Notes: generated by a model not told the origin, from the sequence alone. DNA of 35,636 nt from Candidatus Omnitrophota bacterium (GCA_026387385.1 JAPLLU010000042.1:1-35636), one strand, 5' to 3'; shown: positions 1-9,011, counted from the first letter of the stretch. Program-made: numbers and translations.

Positions 1-161
1 ACGTGGGATTAAAGGATATCTTTATTTTTCGCCAGATGGGCATTGATGAGCAGGGTAGGATTAAAGGAGATTTTGTCCCCACCGGAACTTTACCCACCTT
101 TTTTGAAGAATTCCAAAAGCGCGGCATAAGCATATCCCAAGATGTATTTAAGGCAAGATGA
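1..161 (+). CDS. CpaF/TadA-like Tad pilus ATPase, C-terminal tail (5' truncated by window)
   Basis: Frame-3 reading from base 3: VGLKDIFIFRQMGIDEQGRIKGDFVPTGTLPTFFEEFQKRGISISQDVFKAR*, the typical CpaF/TadA C-terminus (IFxFxQxGxDExGxxxGxFxPTGxxPxFxExxxxxGI). Only the tail is present. Confidence 0.8.
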   Translation, partial: VGLKDIFIFRQMGIDEQGRIKGDFVPTGTLPTFFEEFQKRGISISQDVFKAR

Positions 162-553
162 GTCCCGCCTTCCCAAAGAGGGCCGATAATATAAGAGAAA
201 GTAGCTTTAAAGTAACTAATACCAGCAAAAATACTGTTCTTGCTGATAAAGCAGAAGTCGCCGACACTTTTCTAAAAAGGCTCATAGGCTTACTAAGACG
301 CAAATCACTAAGCCAGGGCGAAGCACTAATCTTAATACCCTCCAATTCCATTCATTCTTTTTTTATGCGCTTTAGTATCGATGTTTTATTTCTCGACAAA
401 AGCGGCCGTGTAGTAAAAACTATAGTTTTTCTATCTCCCTGGCGCCTTACCAAAGTATATTTTAAAGCGCACCTTACTATAGAGTTACCCGTCGGTACAA
501 TAGAGAGAACCTCTACTCAGGAAGGCGATACCGTCAGTATTTTAAAAAATTAG
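158..553 (+). CDS. DUF192 family protein
   Basis: ORF with DUF192 signatures: FLKRLIGLLRRKSLSQGEALILIPSNSIHSFFMRFSIDVLFLDKSGRVVKTIVFLSPW...ELPVGTIERTSTQEGDTV. ATGA overlap with the preceding CDS. Confidence 0.85.
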   Translation: MSPAFPKRADNIRESSFKVTNTSKNTVLADKAEVADTFLKRLIGLLRRKSLSQGEALILIPSNSIHSFFMRFSIDVLFLDKSGRVVKTIVFLSPWRLTKVYFKAHLTIELPVGTIERTSTQEGDTVSILKN

Positions 554-554
554 T

Positions 555-569
555 GCCTTGAAAAAAGGC
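555..569 (-). terminator. Weak intrinsic terminator-like hairpin between convergent genes
   Basis: GCCTT-GAAAA-AAGGC hairpin; read on the minus strand it is followed by ACTAATTTTTT. Confidence 0.35.
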
Positions 570-584
570 GATGCGATAGGAAAA

Positions 585-2819
585 CTATTTCTTTGCGTCA
601 GTTTTATTACGAAGGTTATTTAGTAGGCTGTAGAAATTGGTCTTATCCAACCCCATGTCAATAGCGCTCTTATAAACTAAATCCGCTTCTTTAAAATCTT
701 TATCCTTTTCGAACAGCTCCCCTAATTCTTTATAATAATTCGCCATGAAAGGGTCTAATTTTATGGCAGTTCGTAGTGACTTGACTGCTGATTTTGTATC
801 CTTCATTTGGATATAAGCTTGGGCTAAGAGATGGAAAGCTTCGGCAAAGCGCGGATTTAATTTAGTCAACTTCTTATATATCTTTAGAGAGTCTTCGAAT
901 TTTTCTGTCTCCATATAAAAATTTCCTAAACTTATTAGTGTTGTGGGGCTGTCGGACTCGTATATGCTGGCAAGGCGTAAAGCTCTAAACGCCTCATCGT
1001 ATAATTTTTGTCTGAAGTAAGCCCTGCCGATAATATTATAAGCATCGGCATAGCTGGGTAATATTTTTAATGCCTCTTTCGCCTCGCTCTGCGCCTGTTC
1101 ATTAAGCCCAAGATAATAAAATATCCAGGCGCGGTTTACATAGGGCTCAGGGTAGACTTTCTTCAATCCTATCTTGTCTATATCTATTTCTTGAGTTTGC
1201 CATTTAGCTAAATCTATTTTTAACCTGTCAGTCAGCTGCCTATTCTGCGGGTTGTTTTTCACGAATACTAACGAGCTTTCATCAAAATAGACCAGTGTCC
1301 AATTCGGGTTATTAAAGAAATATTTTGAAAGGTCTTTAGTATCAAGACCGATTCCAGTTAATAAAACAGTATTTATATTATATTTAGCGAATGTATCATT
1401 AATAGTATCTTTGTCAACAGTCAGTATCTTCTGGTAATTTTTAAAGAAATCGTCTCCGTAGAGCTCAGTGCGGCCGTCCAAAAAGACCTTATTTTTTGGA
1501 AAGAGTCGATAGATAAGGTAAGCGCCGTTATTGAACTCGTTAAATATATTATTCGGCAAGTTATTATGCAAAATAAAATCAGCTGCCTTTTCAGGATAGC
1601 ACCCAGGAGCTATACCCAGCAATACACCCTTGACACGGTTTTCTTCGAAAATATAATATCGCTTAAATAATAAAGATTGATTAGCTCTTATAAGCCAAAA
1701 TATTAACACGACAATAATCGCATACTTTAACAGGTATAATAAAAGACGCGTCGGCTTTCCCAGCAGGTTTTCTATAAAATTATTTTTTTTGACATTAAAA
1801 CCCTTGATTAGGCCGTCAGCCGTAATTAAAAAAGCAAAGAAATTAAAGAAAACAATATTCCTGTTTACGTTAAAAGATATGCCTAAGAAAAACAGCCAGA
1901 GTGTAAGATAGGCAATGTTAATCGTCTTTAAGTTTAACAGGAATACCGCCAATGATAATGCTATAAGAATATAATAAGAAAAGATTATTTTATAAAAGCG
2001 CCAGGTAGGCAGGAGTTCGATAATATGCTTGTAGAATATGCCGGATTTTCCTATGGTAGTAAAACTCACCCAAAACGGATACAACGCCCCTTTATAGCCA
2101 TAGGGGTTTATAAAACAAACCAGGCATACCAGCAAAAATACTGTTTTAAGGTTTTTATAAGAAGCTGTATCCAGCAAATCAGTCTTAGCCCAATCCCAGG
2201 GGAGCAATTTACTCTTTTTTAATTTTTCAGCCAGCGTAAATACCCCTGCCATAAGTGGGCCCAGGATAAAGAATCCGTGAGAATTGACCCAGATTAGCTG
2301 TATCATGGGCAAGAAAAATAAACAGGCTTTGCTATGCAGGTGTTTTCTTAAGATAAATATATAAAGAGAGAAAAATAAGACTGAAAAGTTCTCTGGCCTT
2401 ATATTAAACCTTAATTTCGAGGCCAGGATAGTTAAAAACAACATGCCCGCAACCAGGATTAGGTGTTTACGTTCCTCGTAAACACCTAAGAATAAGAATA
2501 AGAAAGCAAAGGTAGTTATAATTGCGGATAGAAAGATTAAGTTGTCTGGGCCTCCAAAGTGAAATACCAGATAGAAAATAACCTGCACCAGCCAAGAGTG
2601 GTCAATCCATTGCTTATTTAACAGGGTTGAAGAAAAAATATCTGTGCTCGGAATAGTTTTATGCTGCACAATATATTCGCCTGTTTTAAGATGGAGCCAG
2701 ATGTCCGGATCCCGCAATTCATAACTCATATTGAGAGAAACAAATATAAATAAACCCACAAGCGTAATTATGCCTAAAACATATTCCAGTATGTCCAGGG
2801 CTCTATATTTGTCAGTCAT
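585..2819 (-). CDS. Multi-pass membrane protein with C-terminal TPR repeats
   Basis: 744 aa; N-terminal hydrophobic segments with DPDIWLHLKTGEYI..IPSTDIFS..., C-terminal TPR units (AYNIIGRAYFRQKLYDEAFRALRLASIYESDSPTTLISLGNFYMETEKFEDSLKIYKKLTKLNP). Confidence 0.8.
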   Translation of the reverse strand: MTDKYRALDILEYVLGIITLVGLFIFVSLNMSYELRDPDIWLHLKTGEYIVQHKTIPSTDIFSSTLLNKQWIDHSWLVQVIFYLVFHFGGPDNLIFLSAIITTFAFLFLFLGVYEERKHLILVAGMLFLTILASKLRFNIRPENFSVLFFSLYIFILRKHLHSKACLFFLPMIQLIWVNSHGFFILGPLMAGVFTLAEKLKKSKLLPWDWAKTDLLDTASYKNLKTVFLLVCLVCFINPYGYKGALYPFWVSFTTIGKSGIFYKHIIELLPTWRFYKIIFSYYILIALSLAVFLLNLKTINIAYLTLWLFFLGISFNVNRNIVFFNFFAFLITADGLIKGFNVKKNNFIENLLGKPTRLLLYLLKYAIIVVLIFWLIRANQSLLFKRYYIFEENRVKGVLLGIAPGCYPEKAADFILHNNLPNNIFNEFNNGAYLIYRLFPKNKVFLDGRTELYGDDFFKNYQKILTVDKDTINDTFAKYNINTVLLTGIGLDTKDLSKYFFNNPNWTLVYFDESSLVFVKNNPQNRQLTDRLKIDLAKWQTQEIDIDKIGLKKVYPEPYVNRAWIFYYLGLNEQAQSEAKEALKILPSYADAYNIIGRAYFRQKLYDEAFRALRLASIYESDSPTTLISLGNFYMETEKFEDSLKIYKKLTKLNPRFAEAFHLLAQAYIQMKDTKSAVKSLRTAIKLDPFMANYYKELGELFEKDKDFKEADLVYKSAIDMGLDKTNFYSLLNNLRNKTDAKK

Positions 2820-3246
2820 TTTGAAATGGCATTTTCAAGGAGAAAATGGCGTTACGGCGCTCGCCAAAATGCTCCTTTACAGATTTACGCGTAAAATAGA
2901 ATATAAGCAGAATATGATATAAGATAGAGGTTATGTTTTTTAGTGAAGAAGGGATGCTTGTTTCTAATGCCCCGCTAAGCGTTATAATCTTAGCAAAGAT
3001 TAGTATTTTACTCAATATAATTATACTGCTAAAATAGAGCAATAAATTATAACAGCTGAGGTTGCCTTTTAATACGCCAAAACCCAGAGCCGTTGATATA
3101 GCCGCAGTGATTAATACAAAGATCAGGATTTCAGGAGGTTTTGCGGATTTTTCCTGGACGAGACTCAGGATAACAGCGATTAAAGTGATAGACCCGATTA
3201 AAATTTCTGTTAGGGCAAATGTCACTATTCCCAGTCTGGTTCTCAT
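2812..3246 (-). CDS. Small multi-pass membrane protein, unknown function
   Basis: 144 aa, several hydrophobic helices; short overlap with the 585-2819 CDS on the same strand, suggesting an operon. Confidence 0.6.
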   Translation of the reverse strand: MRTRLGIVTFALTEILIGSITLIAVILSLVQEKSAKPPEILIFVLITAAISTALGFGVLKGNLSCYNLLLYFSSIIILSKILIFAKIITLSGALETSIPSSLKNITSILYHILLIFYFTRKSVKEHFGERRNAIFSLKMPFQND

Positions 3247-3573
3247 GGATTACATATGTTACCAAATAATGTCAGTTAATGCAATATAAATTTAGACACT
3301 AAAAATCCTCTTGCCTTATATTAAGACTCGCCAGGCAAGGGAGGCCTTTAATGTTGGCGCCTTTTAGAGCCCTGTAACTTTAGAGCTGTTCAAGGGCAAT
3401 TTTGGACTAATAGCTACTTATAGCCATTTATTAGGAATTAACCTATTAAATTGATTAAATCCTTAGTTTAGTTACGTAACCTTTAGAGCTAAATAGAGCC
3501 TTGCGTTAATTTCAAAAAAATGAATTATTACCATTTAATCTCATTTTTCTATCTTTACAAAGGAAGAAAACTC

Positions 3574-3602
3574 TTGACAAAAAATTCAATTTATGCTATA
3601 TT
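3574..3602 (+). promoter_or_regulatory. sigma70-type promoter for the HTH gene
   Basis: TTGACA (3574-3579), 17-bp spacer, TATATT (3597-3602). Confidence 0.7.
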
Positions 3603-3616
3603 TCTGCTGAAATAAA

Positions 3617-3655
3617 TGTCCAATTATTAATTTAATGTCCAATTTAATGTCCAAT
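3617..3655 (+). repeat. Three direct TGTCCAAT repeats in the 5' leader, candidate operator
   Basis: TGTCCAAT at 3617-3624, 3636-3643, 3648-3655, between the promoter and the ATG at 3666. Confidence 0.6.
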
Positions 3656-3665
3656 TTTAAAAAAA

Positions 3666-4562
3666 ATGGCAAATTCTTATAAATTGAGTCAGGAAATCGA
3701 AGAATTCATCATCAGCCAAAAGAATTTAAATCCTATGCTTTCTTGCCGCGGATTAATACCCCTTATTAAAGAACAATTTCAAGTCAGTATATCAAAATCC
3801 CTGATAAACAGAGTAATTAAAGAGAGCAATTTGAGCGCGCCAAAAGGGAGAAAGAGGCTAAAGGAGCCGGAATTCGCTTCAAAACCAATTCTAGAGCCAA
3901 TAAGGCCAACTATTGAACTAGTGATCTTCAAGGAGCCAAAAATTGTTGAAAATGGCGGTTTTTTCTTTTTGAGAGCTGCTGATTTAAGACTATCCTTAAC
4001 TGCTTCTTTAGCTCAGGGTCTATCAGGCTTATTCCCTGAGACTACCCAAAAAATCCTTCAGGCTATAATAGAGGCCTCGATGTATTTATCATACTTCCAG
4101 AACAAAGATAGTAAGAATCTCTGGCTATTTATAGGCAAGGAAATAGCCTTAAACGACCTTGAGTGTTATTCCCAAAAATTAGCTCAAATTGCCACTCAGG
4201 ACCTAAAAAATGCGCTGAGTAAAGCTAATTTTTTTCCTAACTTTAATGGAATCAATGAGTTATATAAACAATGCCTTTTAAAATTAAGCCAGTACGCACA
4301 AGAGGTTTTTTTCCCTTCAGAATATAACTCTTTGGGATTTGAGGAAATGCGGGAAAGATTTTACTCTATGCTAGCCAGGATTGAAAAAAGGCCGAGGGTG
4401 CTTAAAATAAGTTTACTTTATCCCCCAAGTTTTTCCTGGGCAAATGATATTGTCTGGCAGGAAGGCTTTGGTTACGCTGCCTACAAGGTTAATCAAGCAG
4501 CAATTTTTACAAAGGAGGGTGAACAGATTTGGATGAGCTCTTTGCCTGAACTTTTGATATAA
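3666..4562 (+). CDS. HTH-containing protein of unknown family, possible regulator
   Basis: 298 aa; N-terminal HTH-like segment SCRGLIPLIKEQFQVSISKSLINRVIKESNLSAPKGRKR; rest not recognised. No clear SD. Confidence 0.65.
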   Translation: MANSYKLSQEIEEFIISQKNLNPMLSCRGLIPLIKEQFQVSISKSLINRVIKESNLSAPKGRKRLKEPEFASKPILEPIRPTIELVIFKEPKIVENGGFFFLRAADLRLSLTASLAQGLSGLFPETTQKILQAIIEASMYLSYFQNKDSKNLWLFIGKEIALNDLECYSQKLAQIATQDLKNALSKANFFPNFNGINELYKQCLLKLSQYAQEVFFPSEYNSLGFEEMRERFYSMLARIEKRPRVLKISLLYPPSFSWANDIVWQEGFGYAAYKVNQAAIFTKEGEQIWMSSLPELLI

Positions 4563-4593
4563 GAAAACGCTTTCTATCTCCCTATTTTTTTTC

Positions 4594-4623
4594 TTGACAT
4601 ATCTATTAATAGTATGTTATATT
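4594..4623 (+). promoter_or_regulatory. sigma70-type promoter for the pilin operon
   Basis: TTGACA (4594-4599), 18-bp spacer, TATATT (4618-4623). Confidence 0.65.
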
Positions 4624-4654
4624 TGTAGTGCCGAACGAAAAGGTTATTCTTAAC

Positions 4655-4725
4655 ACGAAACGGAGCAAAATGTTAGAGAGAGTAGCAAAGCCACGGAAAA
4701 TAAAAAAAGCCCAGGTTGCCGAAAC
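4655..4725 (+). ncRNA. Candidate GEMM / c-di-GMP-I riboswitch-like aptamer
   Basis: GGAGCAAA (4662-4669), GCAAAGCCACGG (4685-4696) and GCCCAGGTTGCCG (4709-4721) resemble the ordered GEMM elements GGCAAA..., ACGCAAAGCCACGG, AGCCxGGTTGCCG. I could not find a convincing P1 helix, and the first hairpin is short. Confidence 0.5.
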
Positions 4726-4741
4726 GGTAGTAGGGCTTTTT
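4704..4741 (+). terminator. Intrinsic terminator hairpin in the pilin leader
   Basis: AAAAAGCCC (4704-4712) pairs with GGGCTTTTT (4733-4741), followed by ATT; overlaps the 3' part of the candidate aptamer. Confidence 0.6.
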
Positions 4742-4757
4742 ATTGCAGGAGTTTCTA

Positions 4758-4928
4758 ATGACTTTTAAAAAGTCTAACAAAAGAGCTCAGTCAATTTTAG
4801 AGTACTTCATTTTAACGACCGTTGTGTTAGCGGTCGTTTTATTTTTTTCTACCAGTTCACATTTTAGTAGCATCAGAAATTCTTGCGCTAATGCCTTTAA
4901 CCAATCAGTAATAGAAATTTTAAAATAA
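4758..4928 (+). CDS. Class III signal pilin-like protein
   Basis: MTFKKSNKRAQSILEYFILTTVVLAVVLFF...; SD CAGGAG before ATG at 4758. The track start at 4743 is a TTG. Confidence 0.8.
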   Translation: MTFKKSNKRAQSILEYFILTTVVLAVVLFFSTSSHFSSIRNSCANAFNQSVIEILK

Positions 4929-4929
4929 A

Positions 4930-5076
4930 ATGAGAAAGGCACAGAGCACAATTGAATATGCGTTATTAGTTGCTGTCGTGGCTGCTGCATTTTTAGCCAT
5001 GCATCTTTATGTGCAGCGTGCAGTGCAGGCGAATTTTAAACTTATTGAAGATCAGACTAACGTAGAACCGCAATAA
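4930..5076 (+). CDS. Small Flp pilin-like protein (48 aa, not in ORF track)
   Basis: MRKAQSTIEYALLVAVVAAAFLAMHLYVQRAVQANFKLIEDQTNVEPQ*. Confidence 0.8.
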   Translation: MRKAQSTIEYALLVAVVAAAFLAMHLYVQRAVQANFKLIEDQTNVEPQ

Positions 5077-5096
5077 TGAAAGGAGGTGAAGAAAGA

Positions 5097-5264
5097 ATGC
5101 GTAATAGAAAGGGTCAGAGCATTTTGGAGTACGTAATTGTTTTAACGGTCATAGTAGCAGCAATTGCATTGGCAGCAGGAACTTTGATTAGGCCTTCGCT
5201 TAATAAGGCGATGAATGATGTTGGCGCTACTATAAATACTGCAACCGGGAAGTTGCCCAAATAA
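5097..5264 (+). CDS. Flp pilin-like protein
   Basis: MRNRKGQSILEYVIVLTVIVAAIALAAGTLIRPSLNKAMNDVGATINTATGKLPK; AAAGGAGG upstream of the ATG. Confidence 0.85.
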   Translation: MRNRKGQSILEYVIVLTVIVAAIALAAGTLIRPSLNKAMNDVGATINTATGKLPK

Positions 5265-5299
5265 ATTTTAACTAAATCTTTTGCAGGGAGGTGAATCAG

Positions 5300-5653
5300 A
5301 TGTTGAAGCGCAAGGGTCAGAATATCGCAGAGTATTCCATTTTAATAGCATTAGTTATTGCAGCAGCAGTAGCCATGCAGGTATACGTAAAAAGAGGCGT
5401 GCAAGGAAGAATAGCAGATGCAACCGATATGAAACCGCCGGCTACGGATGTAGGCGGAGGGACTTTAACGTTTACTGCTAACCAGTATGAGCCTTATTAT
5501 CTTAAGTCTAACGCTGACGTATCATCTAATCGCACCCTTAACGAGAGGGTGGGAGCGAATATTTCTGTAAACAAGACAAATATTGTTGAGACTACCACGC
5601 GCGCCACAGGTTCTTATGAACAGACTACTAATTATGACGCTGGAGTAAGGTAA
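5300..5653 (+). CDS. Pilin-like protein, paralogue A
   Basis: MLKRKGQNIAEYSILIALVIAAAVAMQVYVKRGVQGR...QYEPYY...; GGGAGG SD. Confidence 0.85.
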   Translation: MLKRKGQNIAEYSILIALVIAAAVAMQVYVKRGVQGRIADATDMKPPATDVGGGTLTFTANQYEPYYLKSNADVSSNRTLNERVGANISVNKTNIVETTTRATGSYEQTTNYDAGVR

Positions 5654-5685
5654 TTTTTGGTTTAATGAGGAGGTGAAAAATAGAA

Positions 5686-6039
5686 ATGTTTAATCGCAAG
5701 GGTCAGAATATCGCAGAGTATTCCATTTTAATAGCATTAGTTATTGCAGCAGCAGTAGCCATGCAGGTATACGTAAAGAGAGGCATACAAGGAAAGGTAG
5801 CAGATGCTGTTGATCATGCTCCCGATGTTGCAATAAGCGGTGTTGGAACTTTAGATTTTAGAACCCCGCAGTATGAGCCATATTATGTTCAGTCTGCAGG
5901 CAATGTGTCAAGCAACCGCGATGTCACGGAAAACATTACAGCTAATGGTGGGGTGCAGAGAAATATCGGTCGTGAATTGACCACGCGCGAAGCAGGCGCT
6001 ACTGAAAATACTACTTGGAACGGCGAAGCCGCCAGGTAA
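5686..6039 (+). CDS. Pilin-like protein, paralogue B
   Basis: MFNRKGQNIAEYSILIALVIAAAVAMQVYVKRGIQGK...QYEPYY...; SD AGGAGG. Confidence 0.85.
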   Translation: MFNRKGQNIAEYSILIALVIAAAVAMQVYVKRGIQGKVADAVDHAPDVAISGVGTLDFRTPQYEPYYVQSAGNVSSNRDVTENITANGGVQRNIGRELTTREAGATENTTWNGEAAR

Positions 6040-6066
6040 GGTTAAATTAAAAGGAGGTTGACTAAA

Positions 6067-6381
6067 ATGTTTAATCGTAAGGGTCAGAGCACATTGGAAT
6101 ACGCTTTAATTGTTGCTGTGGTAGTAGCCGGGCTTTTACTTATGCAGCATTATGTAAAGAGAGGCTATGCCGGCAGGTTAAAAACCGCTTCTGATGATAT
6201 GGGTGAACAGTTTGACCCAGTTAAATACTCGGGAAACTTTACCATAAATCAGTCATCCCGTGTTTCACAGACGGTTACAAACAGGGCAAGCACAACTAAT
6301 CATTTAGCGAACCAGATAAGCAACAGGACTGGTAATGAAACTCTCAATGCCTTTAACGTAGACGCGAACGTATATAATTAA
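6067..6381 (+). CDS. Pilin-like protein
   Basis: MFNRKGQSTLEYALIVAVVVAGLLLMQHYVKRGYAGRLKTASDDMGEQF...; AAAAGGAGG SD before ATG at 6067. Confidence 0.85.
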   Translation: MFNRKGQSTLEYALIVAVVVAGLLLMQHYVKRGYAGRLKTASDDMGEQFDPVKYSGNFTINQSSRVSQTVTNRASTTNHLANQISNRTGNETLNAFNVDANVYN

Positions 6382-6399
6382 TTAGGCAGAAGAAGCAAG

Positions 6400-6756
6400 A
6401 TGAATAAGATAAACAGACTCAAAGCACAGACTATTAGCGAATATAGTTTCTTTATTGCCATAGCCTTTATTACTATTCTTACAATGAATGTGTATGTAAA
6501 ACGGGGGCTGCAGGGAAGGTATGCGGATGGGGTAGATCTAACTACTCGCTATATAAGTGCAAAGATAGGCAAAGGTATCAGCCAATACGAACCTTATTAT
6601 GAACAATCCGCAAGTACTATTAATTCACCTAGGTTAATAAGCGAAGAAGTTAAGAACGAGGGGTGGATAACGAGAATACTATCTGCGACTTCCACTAACG
6701 TCAAAGGTAATAGCGTAGAGGGGACTAATGTAGAATTAGATGATCCTATATTTTAG
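6400..6756 (+). CDS. Pilin-like protein
   Basis: MNKINRLKAQTISEYSFFIAIAFITILTMNVYVKRGLQGRYADGVD...QYEPYYEQSAS. Confidence 0.8.
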   Translation: MNKINRLKAQTISEYSFFIAIAFITILTMNVYVKRGLQGRYADGVDLTTRYISAKIGKGISQYEPYYEQSASTINSPRLISEEVKNEGWITRILSATSTNVKGNSVEGTNVELDDPIF

Positions 6757-6853
6757 TCCCCTGCACCGCGTCCTGAACCTCCACCTTGGAGAGGCGGAAC
6801 TCGATAACTTAGGCCCTGTGTATTTTGTTTAAAGTCACAAATATGAGGAAGAG

Positions 6854-7234
6854 ATGCAGACAAGAATTAGAAACAGAAGAAATAAAGGCCAGAACCTGAT
6901 AGAGTACACTGTGGTTTTGGGTATTGTTACAGTAGCTTTAATAGGTATGCAGACCTATTTTAAGAGAGGAATACAATCAGTAGTTAGAGTGGTTGCCGAT
7001 AACTATAGCAATAATAGCAATAATACCCAAAGAGAACCAATTGGAGAAGTTGAGAAGAGGATAAAACAAGCAAAGGGGCCGCTTACCTCAACATCCATAA
7101 GTTCAAGTTCTATGACTCAAAAGCAGAAGAATGTAGGGGGAAGTGATATCCAGACAGAGACATCAGGTACGACTACTGCAACAGGTAATTCGAAAACTAT
7201 AGTCGGTGACTTTAGGGAGAAAGACCTTCGGTAA
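6854..7234 (+). CDS. Pilin-like protein
   Basis: MQTRIRNRRNKGQNLIEYTVVLGIVTVALIGMQTYFKRGIQS... Confidence 0.8.
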   Translation: MQTRIRNRRNKGQNLIEYTVVLGIVTVALIGMQTYFKRGIQSVVRVVADNYSNNSNNTQREPIGEVEKRIKQAKGPLTSTSISSSSMTQKQKNVGGSDIQTETSGTTTATGNSKTIVGDFREKDLR

Positions 7235-7241
7235 GGTAAAT

Positions 7242-7628
7242 ATGAAGAGTATAAAGGTAAAATTAACAAATAAAGATTATAAAATTCGCAGGGCCCAGTC
7301 AACTGTGGAATACGCCATGATGATTGCCTGCCTTGTGGCAGCCTTAGTCGGAATGCAGATGTATGTTAAACGCAGCCTCCAAGGAAGATTTAAAAATGCT
7401 GCTGACGAAATTGGTGACCAGTATTCAGCTATAGCTTCTAGGTCCAGTTTAACTCAGACAATCTCGCAAAATGTTAGTATTACCGGCGAGCCGGAATGGT
7501 TTACTGATACTGCAACAGGTAAGACTTACGAGATAACCAGGGTTAATCGGACGGAAAGCTCACAAGCAAATATTTCCGGAGGAAGCTATGAAGAAACAGG
7601 GAAGTTATCCGATGAATCATTTTATTAA
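7242..7628 (+). CDS. Pilin-like protein
   Basis: MKSIKVKLTNKDYKIRRAQSTVEYAMMIACLVAALVGMQMYVKRSLQGRFKNAADEIGDQ... Confidence 0.8.
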   Translation: MKSIKVKLTNKDYKIRRAQSTVEYAMMIACLVAALVGMQMYVKRSLQGRFKNAADEIGDQYSAIASRSSLTQTISQNVSITGEPEWFTDTATGKTYEITRVNRTESSQANISGGSYEETGKLSDESFY

Positions 7629-7860
7629 GAGTAAAACCCGGGCTCAGGCAAGCATTGAGTTTAGCCTCGGCTTAGTTACGGCGGTTTTATTTTTATTCCT
7701 TACCTGTAACCTCTTTGTGTGGTATGGCCGCACTGTCGTGCAACGTCAAATTGCTTATGAAAACTCCCGGACAAAGGCAGCAAGCAATACTAATCCCGGG
7801 CAGCTAGATTTTTATACTCCGAAGAAAATGAATTTATTTAAATCAGGGGGCATAGACTAA
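7588..7860 (+). CDS. TadE-like pseudopilin
   Basis: KTRAQASIEFSLGLVTAVLFLFLTCNLFVWYGRTVVQRQIAYENSR; SD GGAGG before ATG at 7588. A downstream ATG at 7612 is the alternative start. Confidence 0.7.
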   Translation: MKKQGSYPMNHFIKSKTRAQASIEFSLGLVTAVLFLFLTCNLFVWYGRTVVQRQIAYENSRTKAASNTNPGQLDFYTPKKMNLFKSGGID

Positions 7861-9002
7861 TGAATTTCCTTAAAATGGGAAAAATATCCTGCTCGAAAAA
7901 GCTATCCGAGAATAAAGCTCAGGCCTTAGTAGAACTGGCTATATTCGGGAGCATTCTTCTATTCTGTGTGGCTATCCTGATTCAATATGCCTTAGAAGGA
8001 GGCTATTTACAGCAGGTCCAGATGGAAGCCTTTCGCAAGGCGCTAAAGCTTGCCTATTATAAAAGCGGTCCCACTGATTCCAGCAGTTTAGTTTTAATCA
8101 AGGATAAACCTATTCCTGACCCGCGAGACCAATGGGGATTTGCCGAGCGCTACCCTATTATAGGAAGCGGCAGTGCGGTTTGGGATAATGCCCTGAGCGG
8201 ACAGTATGTAAAGAGTTTTGATGGGGCGATTACGGCAGATGATGTGCCTGCAATCTACTTTGAGATTGATAAGGCTAATCCGCCGTCTCAGGCAAAGGCA
8301 CATGTTCCTTCAGAAGCAGGAGAGGGTCAGGTTTTTGCTCTTTATACTGCGCAATTTGAAACCATACCATGTTCAACTGCAGGTACACTTACTGTAGTAC
8401 TGGATGACCCTAATTGTCCGGGGAGCGGCGCAGGATGCAGTGATTATACAACACGCTCCGTTTCCTGCAATGCAATAAAAGTTATGTCATTAGAGGGGAA
8501 TGAAGCACATATTACAAGTAGTGATTCCGAAGAGATACTGATGTCTATCTATTATAAGGATGGAAATGGGCTTAAACGCAGGATGGGTGCCGCAGATTTA
8601 GATGGCGATGGTGAGGTAGAAGAAATTATTGCTGCGAACGCGCAGAAGAACATTCTCTATATCGATTATCATTCTAGAAAAGATGTAGCTTCAAAAGTCG
8701 GAACGGTTCGCGGCGAGCCAGAGATCCAACTCGATACAATTTATGCCAATACTGCTCCTTATCCTTACGGCCCAAAAGGCGTGGTCCTTGATGATAAGCA
8801 GGGGATTATCGGTAATTTTACAAAGACTGTAACTCATTCAGGAAGCAATATTGTGAAGAAAGAAAATAAAGGCAGCATAACCTCGAGTACAAATTTACAG
8901 GCAACTCAGAAAATTATTCATAAAATCAGGCTAAATGACGGAACAGTATTGGATATCCCAGCTGATTTTGTGGTTAATGCAAGTGACCTTTATAAATGGT
9001 AA
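7860..9002 (+). CDS. TadE-like minor pilin with large extracellular domain
   Basis: N-terminal KAQALVELAIFGSILLFCVAILIQYALEGGYLQQVQMEAFRKA; Ca-binding-like ADLDGDGEVEE loop; TAATG overlap with the upstream gene. Confidence 0.7.
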   Translation: MNFLKMGKISCSKKLSENKAQALVELAIFGSILLFCVAILIQYALEGGYLQQVQMEAFRKALKLAYYKSGPTDSSSLVLIKDKPIPDPRDQWGFAERYPIIGSGSAVWDNALSGQYVKSFDGAITADDVPAIYFEIDKANPPSQAKAHVPSEAGEGQVFALYTAQFETIPCSTAGTLTVVLDDPNCPGSGAGCSDYTTRSVSCNAIKVMSLEGNEAHITSSDSEEILMSIYYKDGNGLKRRMGAADLDGDGEVEEIIAANAQKNILYIDYHSRKDVASKVGTVRGEPEIQLDTIYANTAPYPYGPKGVVLDDKQGIIGNFTKTVTHSGSNIVKKENKGSITSSTNLQATQKIIHKIRLNDGTVLDIPADFVVNASDLYKW

Positions 9003-9011
9003 GGGAAAAAG

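Noticed and set aside
2025-3289. Plus-strand ORFs 2025-2222, 2731-2922 and 3062-3289
   Set aside because: Antisense to well-supported minus-strand membrane genes, with no recognisable features.
4670-4768. 32-aa ORF MLERVAKPRKIKKAQVAETVVGLFIAGVSNDF in the pilin leader, which looks like a truncated class III pilin
   Set aside because: It overlaps the GEMM-like elements and the terminator hairpin and has only a weak SD; the RNA-element reading explains the segment better. It could still be a leader peptide.
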